Source: Microvirga alba
Lineage (GTDB): Bacteria; Pseudomonadota; Alphaproteobacteria; Rhizobiales; Beijerinckiaceae
Reading direction: 5' to 3'
Length of the DNA: 64,000 nt
Assembly (NCBI RefSeq): GCF_015694465.1
Contig: NZ_JADQDO010000003.1
Coordinates: 248,001-312,000, forward strand
This document shows, piece by piece, positions 62,965 through 64,000 of the stretch; within the stretch, counting starts at the first letter, position 1; each line of letters begins with the position of its first letter. The notes under the pieces are model-generated. The model was not told where the DNA came from. It ran no database searches and worked only from the letters and a program-made list of their open reading frames with translations. The position numbers and the translations under genes are program-made.

Positions 62965-64000
62965 TCAGCGCAAAACAGAGGACTGAAAGGTGAGACCTTG
63001 CAGGAGCGCATGAGCCTTGCTGAGGCCTGCGCCCGCTGCCACGACCATTTGCGGCAGAACCAGCCATTCAAGCGTCCAGGCCGCGCCCGAGCGTTCGTTC
63101 TCGTGCACGAGCGCCTGATGGAGCGTGCCGAGCAGCCCCGCATTGAACCGTCCCAGCGTCACCAGCACTTCCGCCGGGACGGGATTGGATTTGTGCGGCA
63201 TGGCTGACGAGCCGCCGACCGTCGCGAGACGGACCTCGCCCACCTCGTTCTGCGCCATCAGGGCAATATCCTGCCCGATCTTGCCGAGCGTGCCGGTGAG
63301 AAGCGAGAGCCAGGAGGCGAACTCGCCGATCCGGTCGCGCTGCGAATGCCAGGAGGGCGCGAACCCGAGATCGAGACGCTCCGCCAGGGCATCGGCCACC
63401 GCATCGCCATGGTCCTTCAACTCGCCGCGCGTGCCGATGGGACCGCCGAGCTGGATGACGAGCAGGCGCGGCGCGAGCTCGCGCAAGACTTCCTCGTGCC
63501 GCTCCAAAGGCTGGAGCCAGGTATCGATCTTGTGCGCGGCGGTGAAGGGCAGCGCCTGTTGCATCCGCGTATGGGCCATGAGCCGGGCGGAGCCGTCGCG
63601 CTCTTTCAAATCGAGGAGAACACGGGTGAGCTCCTCGATCCGCTGGAAAAGCAGCGCCGTCGCATCTTTCAGGCGCAGGATCAGACCGGTATCGGTGATG
63701 TCCTGGCTCGACGCGCCCAGATGCACTGACCTCGCGTGTGGCTCGCCCACGGCGGCGCGCAACTGCTTCACGAACTCCGGAACGATCACGCCATCATGGG
63801 CCAACCCCTTGGCGAGCCCGTTCCAATCCGGCTGGAAGGCACGGCAGGCCTCGGAGATCCGATAGGCCGCCTCATCCTCGATCAGCCCGATTTCCGCCTC
63901 GGCCTCGGCGAGCGCCACCTCCGTTCGCAGCATGGCGGCAAGTTCGGCCTCGTTGGAGAACAACGCGGCCATCTCCTCGTCGCCGACGAGGGCCTGGAGC
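62965..64000 (-). CDS. pcaB: 3-carboxy-cis,cis-muconate cycloisomerase PcaB (5' end beyond window)
   Basis: Member of the fumarase/aspartase superfamily acting on the protocatechuate branch of the beta-ketoadipate pathway. At least 344 residues are visible and the frame is open to the right edge (LQALVGDEEMAALFSNEAELAAML), so the N-terminus lies outside. Family motifs are HLGASSQDITDTG, TRMQQALPFTAAHK, QLGGPIGTR and the signature GGSSAMPHKSNPVPAE. It ends only 10 bp from the AraC relic. The visible part shows no disruption. Confidence 0.93.
   Translation of the reverse strand, partial: LQALVGDEEMAALFSNEAELAAMLRTEVALAEAEAEIGLIEDEAAYRISEACRAFQPDWNGLAKGLAHDGVIVPEFVKQLRAAVGEPHARSVHLGASSQDITDTGLILRLKDATALLFQRIEELTRVLLDLKERDGSARLMAHTRMQQALPFTAAHKIDTWLQPLERHEEVLRELAPRLLVIQLGGPIGTRGELKDHGDAVADALAERLDLGFAPSWHSQRDRIGEFASWLSLLTGTLGKIGQDIALMAQNEVGEVRLATVGGSSAMPHKSNPVPAEVLVTLGRFNAGLLGTLHQALVHENERSGAAWTLEWLVLPQMVVAAGAGLSKAHALLQGLTFQSSVLR

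Overview
This 64 kb window is GC-rich chromosomal DNA from an alphaproteobacterium. It is most likely a member of Hyphomicrobiales (Rhizobiales), inferred from the gene order bamD-lpxC-ftsZ-...-mraZ, a long FtsZ linker, a SahR-metF-metH block, a CtrA-like site, and pob/pca gene remnants. I cannot assign a genus. Coding density is high and nearly all genes are ordinary chromosomal ones. I saw no tRNA, insertion sequence, CRISPR array, prophage or integrated element.

Region 1 (1-20.9 kb, minus strand) holds the whole division and cell-wall (dcw) cluster. In transcription order it runs mraZ, rsmH, ftsL, ftsI, murE, murF, mraY, murD, ftsW, murG, murC, murB, ddl, ftsQ, ftsA, ftsZ, then a strong terminator, lpxC and bamD (cut by the window edge). 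Most neighbours share ATGA, TAATG or TGATG stop-start overlaps. These overlaps were used to correct several starts. Four 10-bp-spaced GGG repeats lie over a candidate promoter upstream of mraZ and look like the MraZ operator. A CtrA-type TTAA-N7-TTAA site sits between ftsZ and lpxC. Just upstream, also on the minus strand, is the RNase P RNA gene.

Region 2 (21-28 kb) holds a lytic transglycosylase (minus). On the plus strand it then has a small glycine-zipper lipoprotein, a TerB/J-domain protein, an N-acetylmuramoyl-L-alanine amidase and a MacA/MacB-type tripartite exporter with ATPase and permease on separate genes.

Region 3 (28-34 kb, minus) is a methionine-cycle operon: an ArsR-methyltransferase-like regulator (SahR type), metF and metH. 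A perfect 20-bp palindrome lies directly in front of the regulator. A small hydrophobic protein follows on the plus strand.

Region 4 (34-43.5 kb, minus) is a run of housekeeping and accessory genes: DMT exporter, AMP nucleosidase, SDR, ettA, an erythromycin-esterase-family protein, an SDR-like protein without the YxxxK motif, and a large MscS-type channel.

Region 5 (43.6-52 kb, minus) is a peptide-uptake and hydrolysis unit: a fused double ATPase, a binding protein, two permeases and an M14 metallocarboxypeptidase in one run, with an M29 aminopeptidase upstream.

Region 6 (52-56.5 kb, minus) pairs the molybdate importer modABC with msrP/msrQ, whose catalytic subunit needs a molybdenum cofactor.

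Region 7 (56.5-62.5 kb, minus) is a carbohydrate ABC importer with nanE, headed by a PP2C-type phosphatase. Phased TGGTC repeats precede it, and a hairpin separates the binding-protein gene from the permeases.

Region 8 (62.5-64 kb) is a decayed aromatic-catabolism locus. The 3' end of pobA (with a stop and a frameshift) abuts the 3' end of an AraC-type regulator (pobR-like) in the opposite orientation, as expected after one deletion removed both 5' halves. An apparently intact pcaB runs off the right edge.
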